Shown: positions 44,664 to 53,452 of the stretch, one piece after another
How positions within the stretch are numbered: the stretch's first letter is position 1
How the letters are laid out: each line of letters opens with the position of its first letter
NCBI RefSeq assembly: GCF_007858435.1
Contig: NZ_VIGW01000001.1
Location: 62,001-126,000 of the forward strand
Reading direction: 5' to 3'
Length of the DNA: 64,000 bases
Source: Tsukamurella asaccharolytica
GTDB taxonomy: Bacteria > Actinomycetota > Actinomycetes > Mycobacteriales > Mycobacteriaceae
Notes under the pieces: model-generated
What the model was told of the DNA's origin: nothing
What the model saw: the letters and a program-made list of their open reading frames with translations, nothing else
Database searches by the model: none
Program-made: the position numbers and the translations under genes

Positions 44664-45368
44664 TTACTCCGGGAAGCCTGCGAGCACCGCGCGGGTGCCG
44701 GAGAGGCCGAGCCGGCTGGCGCCGGCGTCGATCATCTCCTGCGCGGCCTCGGCGGAGCGGATGCCGCCCGAGGCCTTCACGCCCACCTCGGGCCCGACGG
44801 CCGCGCGCATGAGCGCCACCGCCTCCGCGGATGCGCCGCCCGACGGGTGGAACCCGGTCGAGGTCTTGACGAAGGTGGCGCCGCCCTTGACGGACCGCCG
44901 GCACACCTCGGCGAGCAGGTCAGCGTCGCCGAACTCGAGCAGCGCCGCGGACTCGACGATCACCTTGAGCACGGGGTCGGCGCCGATGGCCTCGCGGACG
45001 GTGAGCACGTCGGAGAAGACGCGGTCCAGGTCACCGGCGAGCGCGAGCCCGACGTCGATCACCATGTCGACCTCGTGCGCGCCCTCCTCGATCGCCATCC
45101 GCGCCTCGGCGGCCTTGATGAGGGTGTGGTGCTTGCCGGACGGGAAGCCCGCCACGACACAGAGCTGCGGCACCCGCGGCCCCGTCTCCCCGGCACCGGC
45201 CTGCGCGTCGATCGCGGCGCGCAGCGGCAGCATCGACGGGGACAGGCAGACGGCGTAGACGCCCAGGTCCAGGCCCTCGGCGTAGGCCGCGGCGGCCGCG
45301 GCCTCCGTGGCCTCGGGCTTGAGCAGCGTGTGATCGACGAAGGCGGCGACTTCGGAGCGTGTGAGCAC
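44664..45368 (-). CDS. deoC: Deoxyribose-phosphate aldolase
   Basis: 234 residues, class I aldolase. The Schiff-base Lys is in [11 protein letters not shown] and the second catalytic Lys in [11 protein letters not shown]; Asp residues sit in [11 protein letters not shown] and VDMVIDVG. It cleaves deoxyribose-5-phosphate to glyceraldehyde-3-phosphate and acetaldehyde in nucleoside catabolism. In mycobacteria deoC lies at the same place (Rv0478 as I recall). Its start region overlaps possible upstream starts of the divergent purU. Confidence 0.96.
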   Translation of the reverse strand: MLTRSEVAAFVDHTLLKPEATEAAAAAAYAEGLDLGVYAVCLSPSMLPLRAAIDAQAGAGETGPRVPQLCVVAGFPSGKHHTLIKAAEARMAIEEGAHEVDMVIDVGLALAGDLDRVFSDVLTVREAIGADPVLKVIVESAALLEFGDADLLAEVCRRSVKGGATFVKTSTGFHPSGGASAEAVALMRAAVGPEVGVKASGGIRSAEAAQEMIDAGASRLGLSGTRAVLAGFPE

Positions 45369-45387
45369 GTTTGAGACGATACCGGGC

Positions 45388-46263
45388 GTGACCCGCGAAA
45401 CACGCTACGTCCTCACCCTCGGCTGTCCGGACACCACCGGCATCGTCGCGCGCATCTCGACCTTCCTCGCCGACGTGGGCGGGTGGATCGTCGAGGCCGG
45501 GTACCACTCGGACCAGGACAGCGGCTGGTTCTTCACCCGGCAGGCCGTGCGCGCCGACAGCGTGGCGATCCCGCTCGACGAGCTGCGGTCCCGTTTCGCG
45601 GCGGAGGTCGCGGCGGAGCTCGGCCCCGAGACGGAGTGGCGCCTGACCTCCAGCGCGGAGCCGAAGGACATCGTCGTGCTGGTCAGCAAGGAGGGTCACT
45701 GCCTGCACGACCTCGTCGGCCGGGTGGCGACGGGCGAGCTGAACGCGCGGATCGCCGCGGTCATCGGCAACCACGAGGACCAGCGGGACTTCGTCGAGCG
45801 CCTCGACCTCCCGTTCCACCACGTGCCCTTCCCCGGCCCCGGTTCCGACAAGTCGGCGGCCTTCGCCGAGGTCGCGTCCCTGACCGACGCACTCGCCCCC
45901 GACGCGGTGGTGCTGGCGCGGTTCATGCAGGTACTGCCGCCGGAGCTGTGCGCGGCCTGGGCCGGCCGGGCGATCAACATCCACCACAGCTTCCTGCCGA
46001 GCTTCGTCGGCGCACGCCCCTACCATCAGGCCTTCGCCCGGGGCGTGAAGCTGATCGGCGCCACCTGCCACTACGTCACGGCGGACCTGGATGCGGGCCC
46101 GATCATCGAACAGGACGTCGCGCGCGTGGACCACGCCGACGCCGCGACCGACATGGTGCTCCGCGGCCGCGACATCGAGAAGATCGTGCTGGCCCGCGGC
46201 CTGCGCTGGCACCTCGAGAACCGGGTGCTGGTCCACGGCCGCAAGACCGTCGTCTTCTCCTGA
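45388..46263 (+). CDS. purU: Formyltetrahydrofolate deformylase
   Basis: 291 residues from the GTG at 45388; an earlier start at 45361 would overlap deoC. An ACT domain (about 5-85, [20 protein letters not shown]) precedes the formyltransferase-like catalytic domain with [11 protein letters not shown] and [10 protein letters not shown] supplying Asn, His and Asp. It releases formate from 10-formyl-THF, feeding PurT-type purine synthesis and balancing one-carbon units. It is an insertion relative to the mycobacterial gene order I recall. A hairpin repeat follows its stop. Confidence 0.95.
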   Translation: MTRETRYVLTLGCPDTTGIVARISTFLADVGGWIVEAGYHSDQDSGWFFTRQAVRADSVAIPLDELRSRFAAEVAAELGPETEWRLTSSAEPKDIVVLVSKEGHCLHDLVGRVATGELNARIAAVIGNHEDQRDFVERLDLPFHHVPFPGPGSDKSAAFAEVASLTDALAPDAVVLARFMQVLPPELCAAWAGRAINIHHSFLPSFVGARPYHQAFARGVKLIGATCHYVTADLDAGPIIEQDVARVDHADAATDMVLRGRDIEKIVLARGLRWHLENRVLVHGRKTVVFS

Positions 46264-46277
46264 CCCCCTCCCCCGCG

Positions 46278-46336
46278 ATTGAACGACGTTCTGGAGAGCG
46301 CGACCTGCGGTTTTCCTCTCAAAAACGTCGTTCAAT
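46278..46336. repeat. Hairpin repeat element, copy 3
   Basis: Arms ATTGAACGACGTT (46278-46290) and AACGTCGTTCAAT (46324-46336), 13 bp perfect, with a 33-base centre. On the minus strand the centre reads AAAACCGCAGGTCGC, identical over 12 bases to the centre of copy 1 at 20 kb. The arms share the ATTGAAC end but differ by compensating changes. It lies between convergent purU and the alpha/beta-hydrolase gene. Confidence 0.8.
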
Positions 46337-46348
46337 TCCGACGGGGTG

Positions 46349-47401
46349 TCAGCGCGGCGCTCCGGCGGCGACGGGGCGGCCGTCGAGGATGGAGTCCAGC
46401 AGGGCGTTGAACTTCTCCGGCTGCTCCAGGGGGAGCATGTGGCCGGAGTCGCGGATCACCGCGAAGCGGTCCAGCTTCCCGGCGACGCGGAGCTCTCCGG
46501 CGATGATGTCGGCGTCCGCGGGCGGGGTGAGGTGGTCGAACTGGCCCACCGCGACGGAGGTGGGGATCGTGATCTTGCGCAGGCCCGCGGTCACGTCGAC
46601 GCTGGCCAGCACATGCCCCCATTCGGCGCGCACGTCCGGCGGACAGGAGGCGACCATGTCCTCGGTGTACCTCACGGCGCCATAGGACGAGTAGCCGCAC
46701 AGCGCGGTGTACCTGATGACGGCGGTATGCAGGCGGTTGCGTTTGAACGTGGAGGTGGCACCGAGAATGCCGTCACCGAGCTTCTGCGTGAACCGCGGCG
46801 CCACGCGCGTGAGCACGGCCAGGGGCGTGGCCCCGGCGAATCCGGCGATGGCATCGCTGGCGTAGGTGGAGGCCAGCACCGCGTGGTGGGCGCGCTCGGC
46901 GACCTCGTCGGTGTACTTGTCCGCCCAGGCCATGATGGCGATAGCGCCCATGCTGTGCCCGACGAGCAGTGCCTTCTTCCCCGTCGGCACGTGGGCGGCG
47001 AGGACGGCGTGCAGGTCGTCGGCGAGCACGCCGACGGAGAACGCGAAGGCGCCCGCCTCGGACTCACCGTGGCCGCGCTGGTCGTAGGCGACGACCCGGT
47101 ATCCGCGGCCGACGAGGTGCTCGACCTGTCGCGGGAAGTTGGCCAGATTGCAGGTCCAGCCGTGGATCAATACGGCGATCGGGCCGTCCACCGGGCCCCA
47201 CACCCTGGTGTGCAGGCGGGTGCCGTCGCCGGAGACGACGACGCCGTCCTCGTGCGGCCCGTCGTAGTCCTCGATCAGCTTCGCGTTCGCCGGCTCGGCC
47301 GGCGACGACAGCGCGTAGGCGGCGACGCTCGCGGCGATGGCGGCGGCGCCGGCGCCGAGAGCGCCCGCGGCGCCGACGACGAGCTTCTTGGAGATCTTCA
47401 T
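46349..47401 (-). CDS. Alpha/beta-hydrolase with N-terminal membrane anchor
   Basis: 350 residues. A hydrophobic N-terminal segment (about 6-32, LVVGAAGALGAGAAAIAASVAAYAL) acts as signal or anchor. The catalytic triad is Ser in GHSMGAIAI, Asp in GQFDHLTPP and His in SGHMLPLEQPE. The usual oxyanion segment is HGWTCN. It is probably an envelope-facing esterase or lipase; the substrate is unknown. Confidence 0.9.
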   Translation of the reverse strand: MKISKKLVVGAAGALGAGAAAIAASVAAYALSSPAEPANAKLIEDYDGPHEDGVVVSGDGTRLHTRVWGPVDGPIAVLIHGWTCNLANFPRQVEHLVGRGYRVVAYDQRGHGESEAGAFAFSVGVLADDLHAVLAAHVPTGKKALLVGHSMGAIAIMAWADKYTDEVAERAHHAVLASTYASDAIAGFAGATPLAVLTRVAPRFTQKLGDGILGATSTFKRNRLHTAVIRYTALCGYSSYGAVRYTEDMVASCPPDVRAEWGHVLASVDVTAGLRKITIPTSVAVGQFDHLTPPADADIIAGELRVAGKLDRFAVIRDSGHMLPLEQPEKFNALLDSILDGRPVAAGAPR

Positions 47402-47439
47402 GCGAGCAACCTTACTAACGAATACTCAATAGCGCGGAC

Positions 47440-47739
47440 TCAGTAGCGCGGGCGACGGACCTCGTCGAGCTTCGGCTTCACGTCGAGGAGGTACACGAGG
47501 ATGCCGATCGCACCGATCACGGTGCCCATGTAGTTCAGGCCGGCCAGCACGAGCAGCTCGCACACGATCAGCGTGATGACCCAGTAGTTCTTCTTCCACT
47601 TCCCAGCGGCGGTGAAGGCGTCGGCCGGGGCGCGGAGGGCGTGAATGAGGCAGAACGCACCCGTCGCGAGCAGCGCGACCGTGATCACGAGCGAGGCGAG
47701 CAGGCTCAGAGTGCCGAATCCGTAGAGGAGGACGTCCAT
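47440..47739 (-). CDS. DUF2516 small membrane protein
   Basis: 99 residues with about three hydrophobic segments (LASLVITVALLATGAFCLI, NYWVITLIVCELLVL and VIGAIGILVYLLDV). It ends in a short polar tail. It is immediately downstream of hbhA, matching the position of the small membrane protein gene Rv0476 in M. tuberculosis as I recall. Function unknown. A strong hairpin separates it from hbhA, so it may have its own promoter. Confidence 0.85.
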   Translation of the reverse strand: MDVLLYGFGTLSLLASLVITVALLATGAFCLIHALRAPADAFTAAGKWKKNYWVITLIVCELLVLAGLNYMGTVIGAIGILVYLLDVKPKLDEVRRPRY

Positions 47740-47757
47740 GACACCGATTCTAAAGGT

Positions 47758-47790
47758 CGGGCGCCCGGCGGCAGTGCCGCCGGGCGCCCG
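47758..47790 (-). terminator. Hairpin terminator after hbhA
   Basis: 15-bp perfect stem CGGGCGCCCGGCGGC / GCCGCCGGGCGCCCG with loop AGT, 24 bases past the hbhA stop on the minus strand. No T tract follows. Confidence 0.8.
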
Positions 47791-47813
47791 GGGTGGAGCT
47801 CACGTGCGGAAGA

Positions 47814-48431
47814 TCAGGCGTCGGACTTCTTCGGCGCAGCCTTCTTGACGGCGGCGGCCGCCTTCTCGGTGGTCTCCTCGATGGTGGCCTCCGCCTTATC
47901 GGCGGCGGCCGCACTCTCGTCGCCCGCGCGGCCGACCAGCTTCGCGGCGCGCTCGCCGACCTGCTTGGTGGCGGTCGCGACCTGGCCCAGCGAGGACTCG
48001 GTCAGCTCGACGGCCGAGTTGTAGGCCTTGGTGGCCTGCTCGGTGGCGTCCTCGATCACGGAGCCGGAGGTGAGACGCTCGAAGGCGCTCTCGCCGCGCT
48101 CGGCGAGCGACTCGTAGATGTCGGTGGCGACCTGGATGTACGCGGCGGCGACCTTGCGGAGCTCGTCGGCGGTGAACTTGGCGCGCAGCTCGTCGACGTC
48201 CTTGGGCAGGCCGTCCTTGGCCTCGGTCAGCTTGGTCTGCGCGGTGCCGGCGGCCTCCTCGACCTTGGCCTGGGCCTCCTCGACCTTGGTCTGGAAGTCC
48301 TTGGATGCGTCGGTCGCGGCGGCGCGCAGCTTCTCGACGACCTCGGAGACGGCCTCGTAGGCGTAGTCACCGGCGCCGAGAGCGGCGAAGAGGGGGGTCT
48401 TCAGGTCGTCGAGGGCGTTCTGCTCGGTCAT
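47814..48431 (-). CDS. hbhA: Heparin-binding haemagglutinin-like protein
   Basis: 205 residues, almost entirely a long coiled-coil helix (DASKDFQTKVEEAQAKVEEA and onward), with the HbhA N-terminal LDDLKTPLFAALGAGDYAYEAV. HbhA is a surface adhesin and is linked to lipid-body handling in mycobacteria. The C-terminal tail here is short (VKKAAPKKSDA) with four lysines, whereas the M. tuberculosis tail is long and repeated Lys-Ala-Pro, so heparin binding may be weak. Translationally coupled (ATGA) to the XRE regulator gene. Confidence 0.92.
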   Translation of the reverse strand: MTEQNALDDLKTPLFAALGAGDYAYEAVSEVVEKLRAAATDASKDFQTKVEEAQAKVEEAAGTAQTKLTEAKDGLPKDVDELRAKFTADELRKVAAAYIQVATDIYESLAERGESAFERLTSGSVIEDATEQATKAYNSAVELTESSLGQVATATKQVGERAAKLVGRAGDESAAAADKAEATIEETTEKAAAAVKKAAPKKSDA

Positions 48432-48808
48432 GGGGTGATCTCCTTCAATGCAGTCTCGTTCTCGCGGCGGAAGCTCTCGTAGATCTCGAGCAGAGCCTGC
48501 TTCTGCCGTTCGGTGATGGTCGTGTCCGCGATCAGCGCGTCGCGCACCGGGGATTCGGGACGCTCTTCGAGGATCCCGGCCTGCACGTAGAGCACCTCGG
48601 CCGAGAGCCGCAGTGCTTTGGCGATCTGCCCGAGCACGTCGGCCGACGGTCGTCGGAGCCCCCGCTCGATCTGGCTGAGGTACGGGTTGGACACCCCCGC
48701 CTTCTCGGCCAGCTGCCGGATGGACACCTCTGCCGCGAGACGTTGCGCCCGAATGAACGCTCCGATGTCAGATCCCGAATTCTCAACGGTCTCTTCGTCG
48801 CTCGTCAT
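48428..48808 (-). CDS. XRE family transcriptional regulator of the hbhA unit
   Basis: 126 residues. The helix-turn-helix is SIRQLAEKAGVSNPYLSQIERGLRRPS within the first 60 residues; the rest is helical and charged (DTTITERQKQALLEIYESFRRE). It matches the Rv0474-type regulator always found before hbhA, as I recall. Its stop overlaps the hbhA start. The upstream gap holds several dyads that may be its own operator. Confidence 0.92.
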   Translation of the reverse strand: MTSDEETVENSGSDIGAFIRAQRLAAEVSIRQLAEKAGVSNPYLSQIERGLRRPSADVLGQIAKALRLSAEVLYVQAGILEERPESPVRDALIADTTITERQKQALLEIYESFRRENETALKEITP

Positions 48809-48840
48809 ATCCGGTCTCCCGTCCGCGCGGCTGGTTCCAC

Positions 48841-48881
48841 GCTAACAGTTAGTGCTAGCTCCTGCAAGCGGTTAGCTAGCA
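48841..48881. promoter_or_regulatory. Dyad cluster upstream of the XRE-hbhA operon
   Basis: Overlapping inverted repeats: CTAAC-A-GTTAG (48842-48852), TGCTAGC at 48853-48859 paired with GCTAGCA at 48875-48881, and GTTAG again at 48871-48875. All lie 33-73 bases before the XRE start, in an AT-richer patch. This is the expected layout for an autoregulatory operator and promoter. Confidence 0.6.
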
Positions 48882-48893
48882 GGGTGATTCCAA

Positions 48894-50237
48894 TCAGAAG
48901 AAGATCTGCGTGAGCGAGTAGATCACCAGGCCGGCGATCGCACCGACGACCGTGCCGTTGATCCGAATGAACTGCAGGTCACGGCCCACGGCGAGCTCGA
49001 TCTTGCCGGAGGCCTCGTCGGCGTCCCAGCGCGCGACGGTGTCCGTGATGATCGATGTGATCTGGCTCGCATAGTTCTCGACGAGGTGCCGCACGGACCG
49101 GTCGACCCAGAAGTCGAACTTGTCGCGCAGGGCCTGGTCGTCGCGCAGCCGCACGCCGAACCGAGCGGCCGACTCGCTGAACTTCTCCCGCAGCGTGGAA
49201 TCGGGATCGTCGACGGACGCCTCGATCATCCGCTTCGCGGCCCGCCACGCGGCCTGCGCCGCGTGGCGCACCTCCTCGCGGCCCATCAGCTCGGCCTTGA
49301 CCTCCTCGACCTTGGCGATGGTGCGCGGATCGTGCTGCAGGTCCGAGGCGAAGTCCCAGAGGAACGTGCTCATGGACTGGCGCACCTCGTGGTCCGGGTC
49401 GCTGCGCACCTTCCACGTGAACTCGACGAGCTCCCGATAGATCCGCTCCCCCAGCAGCGAGTTGACGAACTTCGGCGACCACTGCGGGCCGTCGGTGTCG
49501 ACGATCTTGTCGATCACGCCCTGGCTGCCCAGGGCCCAATGGTGGGCGCGCTCGGCGAGCAGGTTGATCAGCGGCAGCTGGCGCTGCTCGTGCAGCAGCG
49601 TCTCCACCAGGCGGCCGATGGGCGGTCCCCACTCGGGCTCGGCCAGCCGCTTGATGATCGTCGAGTTGAGTACCGCCTCGACGTCCTCGTCGCGCAGCAC
49701 CTCGCTCATGACCTTGACCAGCTTCGCCGCCTCCGCGCCCAGCTTCTGGGAGTTGTCCGGGTCGGCCATCCAGTTCGCGACGCGGCCGCTCAGGTCGAGC
49801 GAGCCCACCTTCTCCGCGATCACCTCGGGCGTGAGGAAGTTGCTCTCGACGAAGCCGCCGAGCGCGTCGCCCAGTTGGTCCTTCTTGCGTTTGATGATCG
49901 CCGTGTGCGGGATCGGCAGCCCGAGGGGGTGCCGGAACAACGCAGTCACCGCGAACCAGTCGGCGAAGCCGCCGACCATGCCCGCCTCGGCCGCGGCCTT
50001 GACGTAGCCGACCCACGGCCCGGCGATGGCCAGGCCCGAGCCCTTCGTGTCCAGGTACTCGCAGAACAGGTAGATGATCGCCGCGCCGATGAGGAAGGAG
50101 AGGGCGAGCGCCTTCATCTTGCGGAGGTCACGACGCTTCTGCTCGTCGGGCGTGCCGCCGAACGGACTCGCCGGGACGCGGGACGCCGAACCCGTCCCGG
50201 ACGACTGCGGGGTACCCGCGGTTGATGACACCGTCAC
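48894..50237 (-). CDS. DUF445 membrane protein
   Basis: 447 residues. Membrane segments are at the N-terminus (ALSFLIGAAIIYLFCEYL), around 80-105 (AAAEAGMVGGFADWFAVTALFRHPLGLPIPHTAI, the family signature) and at the very C-terminus (VVGAIAGLVIYSLTQ). The long central part is helical. The same gene (Rv0473) precedes the XRE-hbhA pair in M. tuberculosis, as I recall. Function unknown; the family is related to YheB/YaaH-like membrane proteins with no assigned reaction. Confidence 0.9.
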   Translation of the reverse strand: MTVSSTAGTPQSSGTGSASRVPASPFGGTPDEQKRRDLRKMKALALSFLIGAAIIYLFCEYLDTKGSGLAIAGPWVGYVKAAAEAGMVGGFADWFAVTALFRHPLGLPIPHTAIIKRKKDQLGDALGGFVESNFLTPEVIAEKVGSLDLSGRVANWMADPDNSQKLGAEAAKLVKVMSEVLRDEDVEAVLNSTIIKRLAEPEWGPPIGRLVETLLHEQRQLPLINLLAERAHHWALGSQGVIDKIVDTDGPQWSPKFVNSLLGERIYRELVEFTWKVRSDPDHEVRQSMSTFLWDFASDLQHDPRTIAKVEEVKAELMGREEVRHAAQAAWRAAKRMIEASVDDPDSTLREKFSESAARFGVRLRDDQALRDKFDFWVDRSVRHLVENYASQITSIITDTVARWDADEASGKIELAVGRDLQFIRINGTVVGAIAGLVIYSLTQIFF

Positions 50238-50287
50238 GAGTCGATCTTGCCCGAAGGTCGGGCCGGCGCGCCGGATAGGGTGGCTCC

Positions 50288-51142
50288 ATGGCGAAGAAGA
50301 AGGGGTGGTCCGGTTCCGCGTCCGCAGCTCTGCGCTGGCAGCCCGGTTCCCTGGTCCAGGACATCGACACGTCCGGCAAGCCGGGCTTCGACGGCGACAA
50401 GGCGCTCGGGGAGAAGCTCCTCGCCAAGCACGGCGAGCGGCTCTCGCACTTGCAGGAGCTCCTGTACGCCAACGGCCGCGCGGGCGATCACCGCTCGGTG
50501 CTGCTGGTACTGCAGGGAATGGACACGGCGGGCAAGGGCGGCATCGTGCGGCACGTCATCGGCATGGTCGACCCGCAGGGTGTCCGGCCCGCCTCGTTCG
50601 GCAAGCCGACGGAGGAGGAGCTCGCGCACGATTTCTTGTGGCGCATCCGCCGGCAGACGCCGAAGGGCGGCCAGCTCGGCGTCTTCGATCGCTCGCACTA
50701 CGAGGACGTGCTGGTGGTCCGCGTGCACGAGCTGGTGCCGCAGTCGGTCTGGGAGCCGCGCTACGAGATCATCAACGGCTTCGAGGAGGAGCTGGCCCAG
50801 TCGGGCGTCACCCTCGTCAAGTGCGCCATGTTCGTCTCGCTGGACGAGCAGAAGAAGCGGCTCGCGGAGCGGCTGGACCGCCCCGACAAGTACTGGAAGT
50901 ACAACCCCGGCGACATCGACGAGCGCGGCCACTGGCCGAAGTACCAGGAGGCCTACCAGGCCATGCTGGACCGCACCAGCGTCGACGGTGCGCCGTGGCA
51001 CATCATCCCGGCCGACCGGAAATGGTTCAGCAGGCTCGCGGTCACCGAGTTGCTCATCGAGGCGCTCGAGGGCCTGAACCTCGACTGGCCTCCCGCCGAC
51101 TTCGACGTCGAGCACGAGAAGGCGCGCCTCGCCCCGGCCTGA
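50288..51142 (+). CDS. ppk2: Polyphosphate kinase 2 family protein
   Basis: 284 residues. Walker A-like loop LQGMDTAGKGG (Asp79), Walker B-like FDRSHYEDVL, and the lid segment RLDRPDKYWKYNPGDIDERGHW. Length and motifs put it in the single-domain PPK2 group, which uses polyphosphate to phosphorylate nucleoside mono- or diphosphates. Subclass cannot be fixed here. It is divergent from the DUF445 gene with a 50-base gap. Confidence 0.94.
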   Translation: MAKKKGWSGSASAALRWQPGSLVQDIDTSGKPGFDGDKALGEKLLAKHGERLSHLQELLYANGRAGDHRSVLLVLQGMDTAGKGGIVRHVIGMVDPQGVRPASFGKPTEEELAHDFLWRIRRQTPKGGQLGVFDRSHYEDVLVVRVHELVPQSVWEPRYEIINGFEEELAQSGVTLVKCAMFVSLDEQKKRLAERLDRPDKYWKYNPGDIDERGHWPKYQEAYQAMLDRTSVDGAPWHIIPADRKWFSRLAVTELLIEALEGLNLDWPPADFDVEHEKARLAPA

Positions 51143-51183
51143 CCGCTCCGCCCCGTCGGCTCCGACGGTGCCGGCCCGCACTG

Positions 51184-51240
51184 CCCGGCCCCGTCGTAAG
51201 GACCCGGCCCCGTCGGCCCGCACGGCCCCGGCCCCGTCGG
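51184..51240. repeat. Short direct repeats of CCCGGCCCCGTCG
   Basis: Three copies of CCCGGCCCCGTCG at 51184-51196, 51203-51215 and about 51227-51239, spaced about 19-24 bases, between ppk2 and the LtrA-like gene. No ORF uses them. Confidence 0.6.
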
Positions 51241-51330
51241 CGCTCCCTAGCGGGCCGTGCAGAGCCATGGCGTGTCGTGCATTCCCCATGTCCATGGACG
51301 TAGGGAGTGCACCGCCCCTATAGGGAGCGA
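51240..51330. repeat. Nested inverted repeats between ppk2 and the LtrA-like gene
   Basis: Outer arms CGCTCCCTA (51240-51248) and TAGGGAGCG (51322-51330), an inner near-perfect pair GTGCATTCCC / GGGAGTGCAC, and a central TCCATGGA. The right outer arm includes the last codons of the LtrA-like gene. Could be a terminator or a more elaborate RNA structure. Confidence 0.6.
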
Positions 51331-52559
51331 TACGCGAGGCGCTCGGCCCGGCGCTTGCCGGACCACAGCTCCTCGACGACGACCTGCACCAGCAGGGCGA
51401 TGGCGCTCCACACCAGCGCGGCCAGCGGCGTCGCCCCGGCGGCGACGGCCGCGACACCCGCGCCGAGCAGTGCGAGAGTGATCGCCACGGTGAGGGCGCG
51501 GTGGCCGTCGTACCCGGTGAGGTACGCGTCCATGAGCTCGATCCCGAGCACCGCCACCGCCAGCGGAACGACGAACGCCGAGGCGACCACCACGTTGCTC
51601 ACGTGTGCTTCGTGCGAGATGCCCAGCGCCTCGACGTGCAGACCGGCGCCGAAGGCGGCGATCGCCATGAAGATCACGACGTGCCCGTAGCCCCAGATGA
51701 AGCACTTGTCGGGGTTGCGGACCAGCGCGTGCCCGACGGGGATCGAGAAGTAGATCCACCAGATCGACAGGTTGAGCACCATCGCCGCGACGCCGAGCAC
51801 CGCGACGTCGGGGCTCCAGCCCTGCGCCTCGAGCAGCGCCTGCAGGGCGACGACGGTGCCGACGACACCCTCGCCGAGGGTGATGATGGTCAGCAGGCCG
51901 TAGCGCTCCGCGATGTGATGCGGGTTCCACGGGGTGCGCTGCCGCTTCTCGGCGATCACGGGCCCGCCGAGCTCCACCACGTAGAGCACCAGGCCGACCA
52001 CGATGATCTGGGCGAGCGTCAGCGGCGCGAAGGCGGTGAAGAGCCAGCCGACCTGCGCGACGGTGATCGCGGCGAGGTACGTGACCGCGGCCGTCCGGTA
52101 CTGCGGCGAGGAGACCGCCACGCGGGCCCACTGCGCGAGCAGTGCCACGCGCATCACCACGTAGCCGATCACCAGCACCGTGTTGTTCGGCCGGTCGCCC
52201 GCGGTGACGGAGGCGAAGAAGGGCTCGATACCGAGTGCCATGATGCAGACGCCGATCATCTGCAGCATGGTGACGGCGCGGAAGAGCCAGTCGTCGGTAT
52301 CGAAGGCCGAGGCCATCCACGTGAAGTTGATCCACGCCCAGATCGCGGCGAAGGCGCAGAACCCGAAGCCGAGGAAGGCCGTGAAGTAGTGCGCCTCCGC
52401 GATCGCGTCCGCGAGCTGCACCCCGGCGAGGGAGAAGACCACCACGAAGGTGAGGTCGAAGAACAGCTCCAGCGTCGTCGCCGTCCGGCCCTCCTCGTGG
52501 GGGTCGCGCCCCAGCATCCGGGTCAGGCGGCGGCGTGCCGCCGACGGTCCATCCACCAC
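51318..52559 (-). CDS. Low temperature requirement A (LtrA)-like membrane protein
   Basis: 413 residues, about ten membrane helices. The N-terminal ATTLELFFDLTFVVVFSLAGVQLAD is the LtrA signature, and GYGHVVIFMAIAAFGAGLHVEAL lies in the C-terminal half. The name comes from a Listeria cold-sensitivity locus; the biochemical role is not known. Its stop is formed inside a nested inverted repeat. Confidence 0.88.
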   Translation of the reverse strand: MVDGPSAARRRLTRMLGRDPHEEGRTATTLELFFDLTFVVVFSLAGVQLADAIAEAHYFTAFLGFGFCAFAAIWAWINFTWMASAFDTDDWLFRAVTMLQMIGVCIMALGIEPFFASVTAGDRPNNTVLVIGYVVMRVALLAQWARVAVSSPQYRTAAVTYLAAITVAQVGWLFTAFAPLTLAQIIVVGLVLYVVELGGPVIAEKRQRTPWNPHHIAERYGLLTIITLGEGVVGTVVALQALLEAQGWSPDVAVLGVAAMVLNLSIWWIYFSIPVGHALVRNPDKCFIWGYGHVVIFMAIAAFGAGLHVEALGISHEAHVSNVVVASAFVVPLAVAVLGIELMDAYLTGYDGHRALTVAITLALLGAGVAAVAAGATPLAALVWSAIALLVQVVVEELWSGKRRAERLAYRSL

Positions 52560-52644
52560 TGCTTCCCCTGCTCGTCGTCGCGTCGTCGTGATCGTCCGAA
52601 CCGTCGATCATGGTAGATCGCCGGGCCCACCCGCGCGCACCGCG

Positions 52645-53394
52645 TCAGCGCGTGGTGTAGCCGCCGTTCGCGAACAGCGTCTGACCGGTGATCCAGTGAC
52701 CGTCGGTCGAGAGGAAGTCGACGATCGGAGCGATGTCCTCGATGAACGTCAGGCGGTTGCCCATGCCCTGCGACTTGTGGAACTCGACGCGCTCCGGCGT
52801 CTCCTGGCCGTAGAAGAAGGGCGTGTCCATCGGGCCGGGCGCGATGGCGTTGACGTTGATTCCGCGAACGCCGAACTCCTTCGCCGCGGCGCGGTTGAAG
52901 TGCTCCACCGGCGACTTGCCGCCCGCGTAGGTCGAGTAGCCGTCGGTGAAGGCGCCGAGCAGCGCGGTCACGATGGTGATGAGCGTGCCGTCGTCGTTCA
53001 GCGTGCGGCCGGCCTCCTTGATGAAGAAGTAGGCGGCCTTCGCGTTGATGTCCAGCATGGAGTCGTACTCCTCCTCGCTGGTCTCGAGGATCGGCTTGCG
53101 CAGCACCTTGCCGACGGTGTTCACGGCCACGTCCACGCCGCCGAACTCGGCGACGGCCGCGTCGAACAGCTCGGTGACCTTCGCGGGCACGGTGAGGTCG
53201 CCCTGGAAGAGCAGCGCCTTGGTGCCCGCGGCCTCGACGGCGGCCGCGGTCTCGCGCGCCTCCGCCTCCGACGACGGGCTGTTGTAGTGCACCACCACAT
53301 TCGCGCCCAGGCCGGCGAGGTGACGGCTGACCAGGCCGCCGAGGTTCTTGCCGCCACCGGCGACGACGGCGGTCTTCCCTGCGAGCTTCGTCAT
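52645..53394 (-). CDS. Short-chain dehydrogenase/reductase (SDR)
   Basis: 249 residues from the ATG at 53394, preceded by an AGGAGGAGAAG ribosome site. The cofactor loop is GGGKNLGG (a variant of TGxxxGxG), followed by the catalytic Tyr-x-x-x-Lys as YAGGK and Asn in DINAKAAYF. It is a classical SDR with an unusual N-terminal AVVAGGGKNLG that is common in a sugar/keto-acyl subgroup. It is divergent from a LysR regulator, which is its likely controller. Confidence 0.92.
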   Translation of the reverse strand: MTKLAGKTAVVAGGGKNLGGLVSRHLAGLGANVVVHYNSPSSEAEARETAAAVEAAGTKALLFQGDLTVPAKVTELFDAAVAEFGGVDVAVNTVGKVLRKPILETSEEEYDSMLDINAKAAYFFIKEAGRTLNDDGTLITIVTALLGAFTDGYSTYAGGKSPVEHFNRAAAKEFGVRGINVNAIAPGPMDTPFFYGQETPERVEFHKSQGMGNRLTFIEDIAPIVDFLSTDGHWITGQTLFANGGYTTR

Positions 53395-53452
53395 ATCTTC
53401 TCCTCCTTGTGTCGGGGAAACGCGTGCGATCTCCAACTTAGGGACGCAACAG

